From Drosophila pseudoobscura (taxonomy: Eukaryota; Arthropoda; Insecta; Diptera; Drosophilidae), in the NCBI RefSeq assembly GCF_009870125.1, contig NC_046680.1, positions 21,037,501 through 21,101,500 of the forward strand: a stretch of 64,000 nucleotides of DNA. The letters are read 5' to 3'. Positions 53,091-64,000 of the stretch are shown here, one piece after another; positions within the stretch are counted from its first letter, which is position 1; every line of letters begins with the position of its first letter. Under the pieces are notes generated by a model, which saw only the letters and a program-made list of their open reading frames with translations, was not told where the DNA came from and searched no databases. Position numbers and translations under genes: made by a program.

Positions 53091-53348
53091 TAGTGGTCTG
53101 GTCTGTGTGCTTCATACTGTATTTAGTATAAATCATCAGTTGTGTTTGTAACTTGTTTTTTAATCTTAATAGGAAAGACCCATTCCAAGAGATGGGGCAA
53201 AAAGAACGGTTAAGACAGCTTTATAATATTGCCCATTTACAATACCCATTTGCATTGTAAACTCACTGTTTTTAAGGATACTTTTGAGATCCGCGAAATA
53301 AACAACGAAATTTGTTCAAATTGGAATTCCATTCCTCCTAACGAACAC

Positions 53349-53410
53349 TATCGATAGTTGATTGCCACAGCATCTTCGCGTGCACTCGATAGCGCGAACG
53401 CCGTCGATAG
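53349..53410. promoter_or_regulatory. Cluster of CGATA motifs upstream of beta4GalNAcTA
   Basis: A perfect TATCGATA at 53349-53356 is followed by CTCGATAGCG near 53384 and GTCGATAGTC near 53402, then CAACCCT (53415-53421). Three CGATA motifs in 60 bases are typical of BEAF-32/DREF-bound promoters and domain borders. The cluster lies between the DNAJC11-like 3' end and the beta4GalNAcTA ATG at 53553. Confidence 0.6.
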
Positions 53411-53552
53411 TCCGGCAACCCTTAACCTTTTAGCGAAAACATCAGCTGCTGGGGAAAATTTGTTTTGTTAACAATAAAAACGACCGTTTGCGCTGAAAAT
53501 GCCACTGCGGAGAGGAAGCAAGTTGATCACGGAATGATGCAATGCATGGACC

Positions 53553-55002
53553 ATGATCCTATTTACAAAGGCGAATCTCATCCGCTTCCTGGCCGGCGCA
53601 ATATGCTTGTTGCTGGTGCTGAATTTTGTGGGCTTTCGCTCTGACGGAGCTAGCGGTACGTCCCTGAGCAAGCTAAGGTGAGTGTGAGCAAGCGGTGAGC
53701 GGAGTAAGCCAATTAGCACTTTCATTTGCTGGCTATATCAATTACAGCATACGGCGCGTGCACAAATATGCGCATAAACATAGGAACGCCAGCAGTGGGG
53801 GCATCCGGCTGCCTGCTGCGCCCCTGGCCCTATCGAAGGAGCGAGAGCTGCACAACGCTCAGAACTCCACCTCAACGACTGTGATTGCGATTGCAAACTT
53901 TACTTCCATTCCACAAGACTTATCGCCCTTTGCGAACTTCAACAGCACAAACATGAGCACACACAAGCCCCTGCCAATGAAACCAACCATGTCCGCCCTC
54001 CATGCCAATTGCACTGATCCTGATCCCCGAGATGGTATGATATATTCTCAGTCTGGTCTGTCTTGTGCAATGGCAGGTTAATGGTTAAAGAAATGCTTTT
54101 CTAGGTGGACCCGTCACGCCCAACACAACGCTGGAATCTCTAGATGTTATTGAGGCCGAGCTGGGCCCTTTGCTGCGCCCTGGCGGAGCTTTCCAGCCCG
54201 ACAATTGCAACCCACAACACCATGTGGCCATTGTTGTGCCCTTCCGCGACCGCTACGCCCATCTCTCCGTCTTCCTCCGCAACATACACCCGTTCCTAAT
54301 GAAGCAGCGCATCGCCTATCGCATATTCATTGTTGAGCAAACCAACGGGAAGCCCTTCAATCGCGCGGCTATGATGAATATCGGTTACTTGGAGGCCTTA
54401 AAGCTTTATCAGTGGGATTGTTTTATATTTCACGATGTCGATCTACTGCCTTTGGACGATCGTAATCTCTACAATTGTCCACGTCAGCCGCGGCACATGT
54501 CGGTTGCGATTGACACGCTGAATTTCAAGTAAGGAACCCATTGCTAATCTCCTGATCTTTCCTGCATAACTCGCTTTTGTGCCAGGTTGCCTTACCGAAC
54601 AATATTTGGCGGAGTCTCTGCCATGACGCGTGAGCACTTCCAGGCCGTGAATGGCTTCTCCAACTCGTTCTTCGGCTGGGGCGGCGAGGACGATGATATG
54701 TCCAACAGATTGAAGCATGCGAATCTATTCATATCAAGGTACCCCGTGAACATTGCGCGCTACAAGATGCTGAAGCATCAAAAGGAGAAGGCCAATCCCA
54801 AGCGGTGAGTGAAGAAGTGTCCAAATTTAGAAAAATTATAATTCCTTGTAACCTCTGCAGCTATGAGAATATACAAAATGGCATGAACAAGATTGAAATG
54901 GATGGCATCAACTCAATCAAGTATGGCATCTACAGCATCAAGGAGTTCCCGACCTTCACGTGGTATTTAGCAGAGCTAAGGAACTCCGAGCGCAAGAGTT
55001 AG
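53553..55002 (+). CDS. beta4GalNAcTA: Beta-1,4-N-acetylgalactosaminyltransferase A
   Basis: Golgi type II glycosyltransferase of family GT7, adding GalNAc to GlcNAc in the insect LacdiNAc/glycolipid pathway; 398 residues. Exons are 53553-53677, 53748-54034, 54105-54528, 54586-54804 and 54861-55002. A signal anchor spans about residues 9-28, followed by a Ser/Asn-rich stem. The catalytic region has VVPFRDRYAHL, FNRAAMMNIGYLEA, the metal-binding FHDVDLLP and the acceptor-site FFGWGGEDDDM. The ATG at 53553 follows an in-frame stop 18 bases upstream. The assignment to TA rather than its paralogue TB rests on recalled neighbourhood, so subtype confidence is lower than family confidence. AATAAA at 55574-55579. 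Confidence 0.9.
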
Positions 55003-56242
55003 CCTAAATGGGGAGACCGAGACCCCAACTCAAAAAGACAGCGTAACCAACCTTACGTGACCTTTCAAAACGATCTATTATTGTGCATGTACAAAGGACA
55101 ACATTACTTTCTCGAATAGTAGAATCTCTCTCTCTCTCTTTTACTAGAGAAGCCCCCAAAAAGGAAAGTTTATGCCGAAACGATGAAGACATTAGACATT
55201 AGCGCACATATTGTGTGTATGGTAGGTAGTACATAGTATCTCCACTCAATATACTCACAGAACTCTATGTAGTATACTTTTAATCCATAATTTAGCTCCA
55301 ATTCGAAAATCCAACCACAGTCACAGAATGTAGCGATAATCGCCCCCTCCTCCCTTAAATACTCAAAGTGCTCAAGAATACTTATAGACTTTTTTGTTAA
55401 TTTTTGTTTTGTTTTGTGTTTTTTGTTAAGTTTGTTTTTTCTATGGCTCTTCTATGGTATTTTATTCTATTCTCTTCAAAAGGCACCTACACCAATTCCT
55501 AAAAGGTGAAAATGTAGATATTACTTTTGTGATATGCAAATTGTTAATCGAGATCAGAAACGATTTATACCAAAATAAACTTATAAAAACTTTTACTATA
55601 CCAAAAAAACAAATGCAAATGGTTTCGCTGCCCATTCCATTCCCCAACCCATCCATAAAACAGAGAGTTCATTGATTCGTTTGTTAGATATCGTTTTATT
55701 ATTATGGTTACTACGTGTATTAGAGATAGTATTTATGGCTCTGTAACGACTGGGTTACCTTTTAAGTCGGAGTTACGTTTATTAGGTATACGATTAGTAG
55801 GTATTCAAGTGGCGCTTGGGGCACATTTTTTAGTTATCGTATGCGACATAAAAATTCAGTTAAAACAATTTCGACTTTGGGTTTTCCACTGGTAAATGCT
55901 TGAGCAATAGTTGAACAATTTCGAGCAATCTATAACAGATATAACAATATGACAATCCTCGGATGCCGTAATACAAATTAAAGTATATACATAGACAATA
56001 ACATAATGTGGGTAGACGACAGACATACATATAAGATTTGGCCAACAACTGACGAGTACAACATGTAGAGCCAGAGCCACCAATGGATAAGCAAACCCAA
56101 TAGAAGTTAGACAGCAGAGAGCATAAACAGTCACAAATTCGACGCGGGGCAGGATTTAGCGTTAGACTTATTAACGGCAATATTAAAAACCTATATACAA
56201 GTACGACTTCCAGTTGCTGGAGAGCCAGCCCCAGCTCCTCCT
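55003..56242. other. Convergent 3' UTR space
   Basis: AT-rich space between beta4GalNAcTA (+) and the LD-motif gene (-). Signals are AATAAA at 55574-55579 on plus, and TTTATT (AATAAA on minus) at 55695-55700 and 55778-55783. The two transcripts may therefore stop close to each other. A CT run lies near 55126-55140. No coding evidence. Confidence 0.5.
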
Positions 56243-58480
56243 CTACATGATGGAGCAGGGCATCGCACAGCAGAGGGGCAGGCACAAAGGCACCACAGCG
56301 CCGCCGGACTTGGTTTTCGTCTTTGACTTGGACCCGGACTCATACTCGTACATTCCCGAGCCCTTGGCCCAGCGACCCTACAAAGAAGAGCACACATTTG
56401 TAAGCCTTTGGCTTCAGAAGAGCGACGGGACTCAAATACTTACACCAGATGCAGAACCGGCATGCATCTCCTCCCGCTTCATGACAATGGTATCGTGTCC
56501 GGGAGGATAGTAGACCTCCTTGCCGAGCTTGTTAACGGACGGCACATGCTGCTGGTTGGGCGAGGCCACGGATGTCTCGATTTCCCTCTTGCGCACGGGC
56601 GTCTCCAGGTCTCCGCGATCCACATGATCAGTCTGCAAAGGAGAGAGGAAAAGAGATAAACAATCAGGTAAGCAGAGGTCCGAGAAGATAGATATATTCC
56701 AGTCTACTTACAGTGCCAAACGACTGCATCAGATCGTCCACACGCTGGGGTGGATTGCCATTGCCCACCGGATACTCCACTCCGTCCACAGGGAAGGGCG
56801 AAGGAGAGCCATAGTCCGGACCACCACCAGGACCACGACGATTGTTCGTGTTCGTTGTGGAAGAGTACTTGTAGGTGTAGCTCGTGTTCGGCGGATATCC
56901 ATTACCGGTCTGTGGCTGCGGATAGGCCGTGCTGGGCGGCAGCTGCTTCAACGGAGCAGACTGCGGCAGTCCCGGCTCATAAGGACCGCCATTTGGCGCA
57001 CCGTGGATCGTGTTGACCGTATTGGAGGTCTCCGTTTCTTTGTAGTAGTAGCGGTTGACGCCACCTGGCCCAGACGTATGCAGCGGTGGGCTGTGTGGAC
57101 CCTGAGCGTAGTTGGGGCTATGTGCCGGACTGTGGGGGGGATAGCGCTGCTGAGGCGGCAGCTCGTTGATCGTGTTCACGTTGTCCGTCTTGTGGATGTT
57201 GTATACCACAGTACGGCTATTGTTGCCCGGCAGTGTGCCTACCGGACCCGTTCCGAGCGGCAGCTGTCGCGGCTGGGGACTCACTCCGCGAGTGGTGGTC
57301 TCCTTGTGCTCGCGAATCTCGTACGACTGGTTGGTCAGTAGCGGCCGGTCGGGCTTGTTCAGCGTGGAGTAGCTCTCCGTGTTGTATACCACCGTCTGGG
57401 GCACCTGCGATGGCTGCGGATGTGGATGTGGATGAGGCTGCGGCAACAACTGGCTGAAGTTCTGGCTGGAGTTGTGGCTCTCGTGGAGCTTGTAACTGCT
57501 GCTCAGGGTGTTCGTGTTGCTGTTGTTGAGTGTGTGACTGCGGTTTATGGTGCTGGTTGCGCTACCCGGACCAGCTGGTATCTCATACGTGTACGTACGC
57601 ACGGTGGTCGTCACCTTTGTGCCAGGGGCCGGCAAAATGCCATCGCTCAGGGCGATGTCCTGCAGCTCCTTGTCGATGGTAGTGCCACTAGTCAGGGTCT
57701 GTGTGATGCCGGAGCTCGGCAGCACCTCCACATTGTTGTTGATCGTCCGGTTGCTCTCGTAGATCTTCGACTTGCTCTCGTATTGACCGCCACTTATGGG
57801 TGAATGGGCTGGTAAAGGCGACAAAAAGTTATTGTAAGAATATACGCCTCACTTTATTCCCTATTTGCTTCGAAAGACTTACACAGCGTGTACGGCTTCT
57901 CCTTGGTCTGGTAATCGTCCCGCTTGAGGCTCGAGTACTTGGCCGTCGACTGCAGAGTGCTGTAGTCGGTGGGATTGAAGGTCTCCACATCATCGATGTA
58001 GGGCTGCTGGCCTGACCCGCCCTGACCCGAGTGTTTCGTGGTCTTCACCACACGCGTTGTCCTAGTGACCGTCCCGGCGGGATCAGTGCGTTCCCTGGAA
58101 TGTAGAGACATGCTTTAGCAACGGTAGACATAGGATATCTCCAAGGGAAAACTCACAGCGTTCTATAGGAAGTGCCATTGGTGGGCAGTAGGTCGCGATC
58201 TCTGTTGGTGATCTGGCGTTCCTGCTTCAAGTCCTCCAGCAAAGCGTCCAACTGATCTATATTCTGATCGGGGGACTTGCCCTGATAGGACATATTATTG
58301 TCGCCAGAGCTTGAGTATTGATATGAGGACTTTTTGTACGCATAATTCTTGTCGTTCTGTGGAGGAAACGTAGATGAATAGGAATGCGAAAGTATGGATT
58401 GTATTTACCTTTCCGTTCCATTTTGCGGGCGTGTCCCTCAACGAGGATGAATAATTTTCCGAACTGCTCGAGTACTGCAT
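56243..58480 (-). CDS. Disordered protein with a paxillin-type LD motif, uncharacterised
   Basis: 634 residues from exons 58409-58480, 58157-58356, 57883-58094, 56712-57808, 56444-56632 and 56243-56377; phases close. I do not recognise the family. The N-terminus is Ser/Tyr-rich. LDALLEDL at residues 60-67 fits the LD consensus LDxLLxxL used by paxillin relatives to bind focal-adhesion proteins. The rest is low in hydrophobics, with recurring Tyr-and-Asn/Thr-rich stretches such as YNIHKTDNVNTIN and YYKETETSNTVNTIH, plus Pro-, Gly- and His/Pro-rich parts. It ends with a hydrophobic Cys-rich tail, LCLPLCCAMPCSIM, that could be lipidated. No LIM domain or enzyme fold is seen. The ATG at 58480 follows an in-frame TAA. 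A splice acceptor lies 18 bases upstream of it. Confidence 0.85.
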
Positions 58481-58498
58481 TTCCAATTAGTGTTTTTG

Positions 58499-61423
58499 CT
58501 GAAACGAAAGCCAATTCAATCCATTCATAAATTATTCAAATTCTACGTGTGAGTAACCGAGAGAAAGAGGCGCCGTGGGTGTCTGACAGACACGTAGTAC
58601 ACGTAAGCACGGGTCTCGGTTCCCGCATGGCAGGCAGGTTGATTCAAGGCAGTTCTCGTGAATTTCAAACATTTCTGAATCTGTTTACTCGGGCAACCGC
58701 CTACGCCTACCCGCCTACACCCATAGCATGCCCGCACCGAAATGGCGGCACTCGGCATTCCTCCAAAGTGAGAACTTTTCGCGCATTAATGGAGGCTTAA
58801 GTCATATCATCTGAAGTGGGCATCACTTGAGAACACACAAAGCATGTGGGGTAGATCAAAGAATCACAGCAGTTAAGTGGCAGATAATACGAATCTGAAA
58901 TCCCATTATAAATGCCACAAAATGTACCATTTTTGCAATATTCTTAGGCTTCAGAGAGAACAAGGGAACTTTTCCCAATGCTCTCTCTAAAACAGTGATC
59001 GGCACGCACATATTCACATGTCTTGGAGTCGTTTGTGTGCGTAGACAGCAGGCAAAACGGAATATTGTATTGGGGCCAACAACTGTTATACACGTGTACG
59101 TGAGGGGCAGCGCAGCAGCAGCGCACTTTCCTATGCACATAAGATAGGGCCTTGCCGATCGCTGATCTAAAAGAGCCCAATTTAAAAGTGTATTCGTGCT
59201 TAAAATAGGTTGCATTTCAGCCAAACTATGACTTATGACAGTAGCTACCTGCTACAAAAAGGTAATACCATTGGCCAGGGTATCAACAAAACGGCATTGG
59301 ATTCGATTCCCGAAATGCCACACAAAAGCACACGCATACATTCACACATTCAAAGGCCAAAAAGTCACAAAAATTCAATGTCAAACTGGTTTTCACTTTC
59401 AGCGTGTCCTTTACACTCCTTTTACGTATGACTGGGACAGAAAACGAGGCATACATATGCACATAAAGTATGTATAACCTTATACATGTACACATGTACA
59501 TACATAAATATATCCTAAAGATTCGTTTTGCGTTTTAGCGATAACCCTGAGAAGAGAGATTCACTTAATGAGAGATACAGATACAGTGGGAGAGCGAATG
59601 AGCGTGATGCAAAAAAATTCGTCAATCACACACAAGAATGATGACCGGCGATGATGTCATATACATATGTATGTACTAGTCCCAGAGGCTGCACTGCACC
59701 ACTCGACAGACAGCCCTGACAACCACTGCACTGGGGACGGGAACCTGCCTTCTGCCTGTCACATAAGCAATCCAATCAAAACAAAGCTAAATAAATCACG
59801 TTATCACGGGGATCCAGCACTGAGGAAACGCTCGCCATATGGTCAAGAGTAGAGAGCTAATAGAGACACAAAAAAATCACTCGCATAAGCAAAATATCAT
59901 GCATAAAATATCATACAATAATATGAATAAAAGGCCAAATTTAATTGATGCCGCCGTCACCGCCTCCGCCCCACCTACCAGTGATCATAGCACGTTTTTA
60001 GCAGAGCTCTGGGTCTCAGTTTGGTGTGTGTTATGGCGACAACAGCTAAAACCGTACGGAGCACGGAGAACTGCGAGGAGAGGAGAAGAGAGGAGAGTAG
60101 AGTAGAGTGGAGGTTTTTGCATACAGACGCACACATGGGTCAAAAATGATCTCATGTATTCGAAACGAGAAGCTCTGTGGAAACATGTTGCTGCCTGTCT
60201 CTCTGGGCATGGGCATGGGGGAGTAGGCGGGGCGCTACGAGATCGGGATCGAGATCGCGAAACGCCATAGAGCTTCTGTCCAATCGCCAATAGATGGGGT
60301 GGAGGGGGAATACGTAAGGGGGGCGATTTACGGCGCAAACATAAAATAAACAAATCGCAAGCGAGTGAACAACAAGTTTGAGATCGGGGGAATAAAAAGC
60401 GAAGGTGTTGTTCTTGTCGTTCCGAAATTACCGAAAATCAAATTGAAACGTAGGCGAGAAGTGTATACATAATACATACATACATACATTTGTATGTACT
60501 ATTTTCTATATGGAGCATGTTCTGTCCGTGACTGATCATCATGCTGGTGACGCTTCTCCCCGACACCCACGCATCTTACAGTTCAAAAAGATCAGGCGCC
60601 GTTTGAACTTGGCTAATATAGATGTTTTGTTTCTATAGACCATTCGAAGGAAATTCAGAGGCAGCATCACCGCCAAAAGTACAATGCCAGGCAACGTATT
60701 CGTCGTCGTCGCCTTTCGGACTTTTGCTGAGCAATTTTTGTACGGCTTCGAGTATATGAAAACAAATAATTCTATAAATAGTTCACTGCCACTGTGCTTT
60801 TTGGCTTTTCGCCTTTCAATTTGAATACTGCGCCGTCCGTGCTTGAACATTGTACGGGTCTGGTGTTCTGTTCTTGTCTTTTCAGAGTCTGTTTCGAGTA
60901 CAAGAGTGCCCACCGTACATGAATCATCTGGCGTGTGTAGTGTATCTCTAGATTCTAGAGATACATAGCTGGCCGCCGTCTGGCTGGCAGAATGTGAGGA
61001 TGCGGATATACAATAGAGTGCGTTTTTTCTTTCAACGAACGCAATTGAAATTTCACTTTGCTGCCAAACACGAGAGTCGGTCGCCCGTTCGAGTACTTCC
61101 TCATACAAAACACCATACAACAATAGATACAAACATCCATCCATCCATCTATGTATGTTTGTGTCTGTGCGCATAGCGGATAAAAAGTAACGACGACACG
61201 TAGGGAAAACTCGTTTGCACCGAGAGTATGTGCGTGTTGGTTTGTTCTCCTCCTCCACCCCACTGTCACCAGTGTGTGGCTGGGCTGTCTCTTTTGAAGC
61301 TCGTCTGCCAGTTCAATAGACCACAATATGAAGCCCACTCAACGTACACATCCACACTTCCATCGAAAAAATAGCACACACAAACACAAAACACAAGCAG
61401 TGAATACATTCACTCGCACTCAC
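58499..61423 (-). other. Probable 5' UTR intron of the LD-motif gene
   Basis: On the minus strand TTTCGTTTCAG| ends at 58499, just before the leader of the LD-motif gene. A good donor, GCACA|GTGAGT, lies at 61423/61424, and an initiator-like TTCAGTGT lies about 130 bases before it (61552-61559), giving a possible first exon of 61424 to about 61556. The interval is about 2.9 kb. It contains microsatellite-like TACATACATA runs near 60465-60490 and a 239-codon minus frame at 60539-61258 discussed below. The pairing of splice sites is inference. Confidence 0.4.
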
Positions 61424-61559
61424 TGTGCAATTTTCCAAAACTCCAAAAAACGATACGATTGATGTTGTGTACAGTTCGGCGGAAAAAAGAAAACTGCTGC
61501 GATGCGCGGCGCGTTTGTCTTGGGAAATTCGCCTTCGCGTAAGAGAGAGAAACACTGAA

Positions 61560-62350
61560 TGTGGATCTGCTTCGATCGTTCCAAGCACAAAACAACTTAA
61601 CGGCAACGGAATTGCTTCTGCGCGCGTCTCTTGGCTCTCAATTGACTTGGCGGCCGCCGGAGCTTTGTTGTCTCGATAACGTGAATGGTCGATATCGATA
61701 TCGGACTCCTTGGTATTGGATTGTGTCCAAAACAAGCTTTCGATTTGGCACTTGCCACCAACGATCCCCATACGATTCGATTGAAGCAGAGAAACGGAGA
61801 CGAACCTGTTGCTGGTTGGTTGGCTGGGGCTCCAAGAGCATCGCATCCATTGCTCTTGCCTCTCAGTTCCAAAGCTCGCCGAAAAAGCTTTCAGCTCGGA
61901 CGGCGACGGCGTCTAATGCTAATCGTATAAAAGATAGAAAATAATACTTGTTTTGTGCCACGAAACATGTATACTCTTTTGTGGCATGCTCGCTCTTGGC
62001 ATGACATTTGACCTTCTAAGCTAACGCAAACACAAATTACTCTTATCTGCTGCACTCAGAAAACGTACATATGCATGTTCGCGCCAAAATTCTAGCGAGA
62101 CCGCCCAAATGCGCGTGGCGACGGCGTCGGCGTCGGCTTTTATATCCCTATCTTACATTTATAGCGAATAAACCAGGTTTTTCTTTGCTGCATTTACTCG
62201 ATACGATTATCAAGTATTTTATTTTATACAGTCGTATTTCGGTATGCGAAGTCCATTAAATCTGTAAGCTTTTCCATAAAAACAAAGACCCTTACAACTG
62301 AGGGGCAGCTACGTTAAGATACCATACATATACAAGTAAAAAGTAAACAT
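61560..62350. other. Promoter side of the LD-motif gene and SelD 3' UTR
   Basis: Contains a CGATATCGATATCGG run near 61690-61704 and GC-rich overlapping frames on both strands (61.56-61.94 kb) that look like composition, not genes. On the minus strand TTTATT at 62218-62223 gives AATAAA for SelD, about 130 bases after its stop. No SECIS-like element was recognised. Confidence 0.4.
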
Positions 62351-63547
62351 CTAATCCTTGGCAGGCACCTCGATGACGCGGGGCTTGTCGATGATGCGGG
62401 CAGTCTTGTTGCCCTTCTCGACAATGCCAATGATCCAGGCCTGGTAGCCTTCCTGCTTCTCAATGTCCTTGCAGTAGGCGGCGGCCTGTTCGCGCGGCAA
62501 GCAGATTAGCAGACCTCCGGAAGTCTCGGCAGAATGGCCCTGCAGCAGCTGGAACATATTGCCACAGGCCTTGGCAACGGCCGCCATTTTTGCGATCACT
62601 GGAAGATTATGAATAACGAAGGAGACGTCCTTCTTTTGGTGAGCCGCCAAAGTCTGAGCATGGCCCAGCAGACCGAAGCCTGTTATGTCGGTGGCCCCGT
62701 GGGCGTTGTACTTGTGCATGAGCCGAGCTGCCACACGGTTTAGGCGCGACATCGAGTTCATGGCCCTGTGGTAGGCCTTGCGCACATCTTCCTCGGATAC
62801 GACCAGCTTGATGCGGTTCCAGCGCTCCGCCTGGTCTATCCACTGGTGAGCATTGACGGCCACCTGGGTGCCCAGGGGCTTGGTCAACACCAGAACATCT
62901 CCAACGACAGCGTTGTCCGGTACAATATACTCGTTCGGCTGGCAGATGGTCGAGGCCACGCCGCCAATAGTGCACCAGGGATTGACCACGCTCTGGCCCC
63001 CAGTAACCGTGGTGCCGGCCTCCAATGCGGAATCCTTGAAGCCACGCATTATCAGAGGGATGACCACATCGCGCTCCTTCTCCGTCATCTTTGTGCTCAC
63101 GGCCAGCAGCATCAGCATGTTGTCGCAATCGGTTACGCCCATGGCGTACAGATCACTGAGCACGTTGGCACAGGCTATTTTGCCCATCATATATGGATCG
63201 TCGACAATCGGATAGAAGAAGTCGGTGGTCTGCACCAGGCAAAGTCCGCCATGGCGAAGAGGAATGACAGAGCAATCCAGGCCAATGCCGATTCGTGGAA
63301 TCGCCACGTTTAGGAACTGCGGCTCCTGGTCCTGTGCTGAGTAGTCCTGCTGCAGAGCCGACACCAGTTTCGAGAGTACATCCTGGGGCACCTTGCAGCC
63401 ACGTCCCTTCAGATCAGCGAAACGTGTCAGACGGAAAGAGGCATCCAAGTCGTGAGCGGTCGGATCAAAGGGGCGGCGCAGTTCTGCGTCGCCACCACCG
63501 TGCAGCTCCAGATGGGCAGCATTGAGGACGTCTGCGGCGTAGCTCAT
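62351..63547 (-). CDS. SelD: Selenophosphate synthetase 1 (SelD/SPS1), Arg type
   Basis: Single-exon gene, 398 residues, PurM/SelD-like ATP-binding fold. Motifs include [10 protein letters not shown] near residues 46-55, [30 protein letters not shown]-type core (metal-binding aspartates), [21 protein letters not shown] and ETSGGLL. The catalytic Sec or Cys expected two residues before C51 is arginine (R49), the known insect SPS1 state. Such proteins do not make selenophosphate well and are linked to vitamin B6 and redox homeostasis. The lysine K52 corresponding to E. coli SelD K20 is kept. It lies upstream of, and in the same direction as, the LD-motif gene. Confidence 0.95.
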   Translation of the reverse strand: MSYAADVLNAAHLELHGGGDAELRRPFDPTAHDLDASFRLTRFADLKGRGCKVPQDVLSKLVSALQQDYSAQDQEPQFLNVAIPRIGIGLDCSVIPLRHGGLCLVQTTDFFYPIVDDPYMMGKIACANVLSDLYAMGVTDCDNMLMLLAVSTKMTEKERDVVIPLIMRGFKDSALEAGTTVTGGQSVVNPWCTIGGVASTICQPNEYIVPDNAVVGDVLVLTKPLGTQVAVNAHQWIDQAERWNRIKLVVSEEDVRKAYHRAMNSMSRLNRVAARLMHKYNAHGATDITGFGLLGHAQTLAAHQKKDVSFVIHNLPVIAKMAAVAKACGNMFQLLQGHSAETSGGLLICLPREQAAAYCKDIEKQEGYQAWIIGIVEKGNKTARIIDKPRVIEVPAKD

Positions 63548-64000
63548 TGTGTGCTATAACTAGAGAAGAAGCGTTTCTTTGTATAGTGTAACAGCTATGA
63601 ATATTTACGCACTTCTTGCCGCGCAACAAAAACAAAATCAACCAAGCCGCAAGTAACTCGCGTTCTCCCGCAACACCAATACAGGCGCACATAGACGTGT
63701 ATGTACACACAATTTTTGTTGCGTGTGAGTAACAAGCGCTGTGATTGGCTGTTTTCACGATGGCGGCTAAAACGGGCGAAGTCAGTATTTCTCCCTGTCG
63801 GCGAGGCGTGCAACGTGAATAATGCCCACTTATGTGAGTCGAAAAATGCCAAAATAGTGTTGCCTTTCACTAGTTGGTGCATTTGAACTAATTAAACATT
63901 GGTTGGGAACACTTTTACTTACAGTGGTCTTATTAAATTTACAGGGAAAACTCTTGATATTGACTGCGAAAACTGTATTTATTTTGCGCCGTTTTGTCTT
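63548..64000. promoter_or_regulatory. SelD upstream region
   Basis: Includes a CCAAT sequence on the minus strand (ATTGG near 63744) and a short plus-strand frame starting ATGGCGGCTAAAAC at 63759 that stops after 20 codons. The latter could be the first exon of a divergent gene, but no donor fits, so it is not called. Otherwise AT-rich. Confidence 0.35.

Noticed and set aside
61313-61944. Overlapping frames of 177 and 127 codons on opposite strands
   Set aside because: Mutually overlapping, no family, and the segment looks like the promoter and first exon of the LD-motif gene.
63759-63821. Start of a divergent gene (ATGGCGGCTAAAAC)
   Set aside because: Stops after 20 codons and no donor rescues the frame within the window.

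Overview
This is about 64 kb of Drosophila nuclear DNA. Most genes have short introns of about 50-100 bp with GT-AG ends. Core promoters carry TATCGATA (DRE) and GGTCACACT-type motifs. The gene content matches the 50 region of D. melanogaster 2R (Muller element C), as I remember it. The proteins resemble the melanogaster versions but several differ from the sequences I recall (for example in the mortalin targeting peptide), so this is probably another Drosophila species. I cannot name it from sequence alone.

Left part (1-12.4 kb): a compact housekeeping block. It holds a ZAD-C2H2 zinc-finger gene (-), an SLC16 monocarboxylate-type transporter (+), proteasome beta1 (-) head-to-head with the exosome subunit Rrp42 (+), the ER membrane complex subunit EMC7 (-), and a small XRCC2-like RecA-fold gene (-). 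The flank upstream of the XRCC2-like gene contains decayed tandem copies of that gene's own 5' end.

Middle part (12.4-38.2 kb): a long non-coding stretch, probably the 5' UTR intron and regulatory region of a second SLC16 transporter (+, 19.9-22.1 kb). Opa1 (-, 14 coding exons), an SNRK-type kinase (-) and the deubiquitinase Usp20-33 (+) follow. Downstream of Usp20-33 two diverged direct repeats flank an orphan open frame.

Right part (38.4-64 kb): an arthropod SMYD-A type MYND/SET protein (+), the ABC transporter Mdr50 (+), mitochondrial Hsc70-5/mortalin (-) head-to-head with a DNAJC11-like J protein (+), beta4GalNAcTA (+), an uncharacterised disordered protein with a paxillin-type LD motif (-) and a probable 2.9 kb 5' UTR intron, and SelD/SPS1 (-).

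Functionally these are mostly independent housekeeping genes. The one thematic grouping is mitochondrial inner-membrane and protein folding: Opa1, mortalin and the DNAJC11-like protein. No tRNA, rRNA, CRISPR, intact transposon or virus-like element was recognised. Coding coordinates come from splicing the reading frames by eye. In every multi-exon gene, exon phases close to a whole number of codons.
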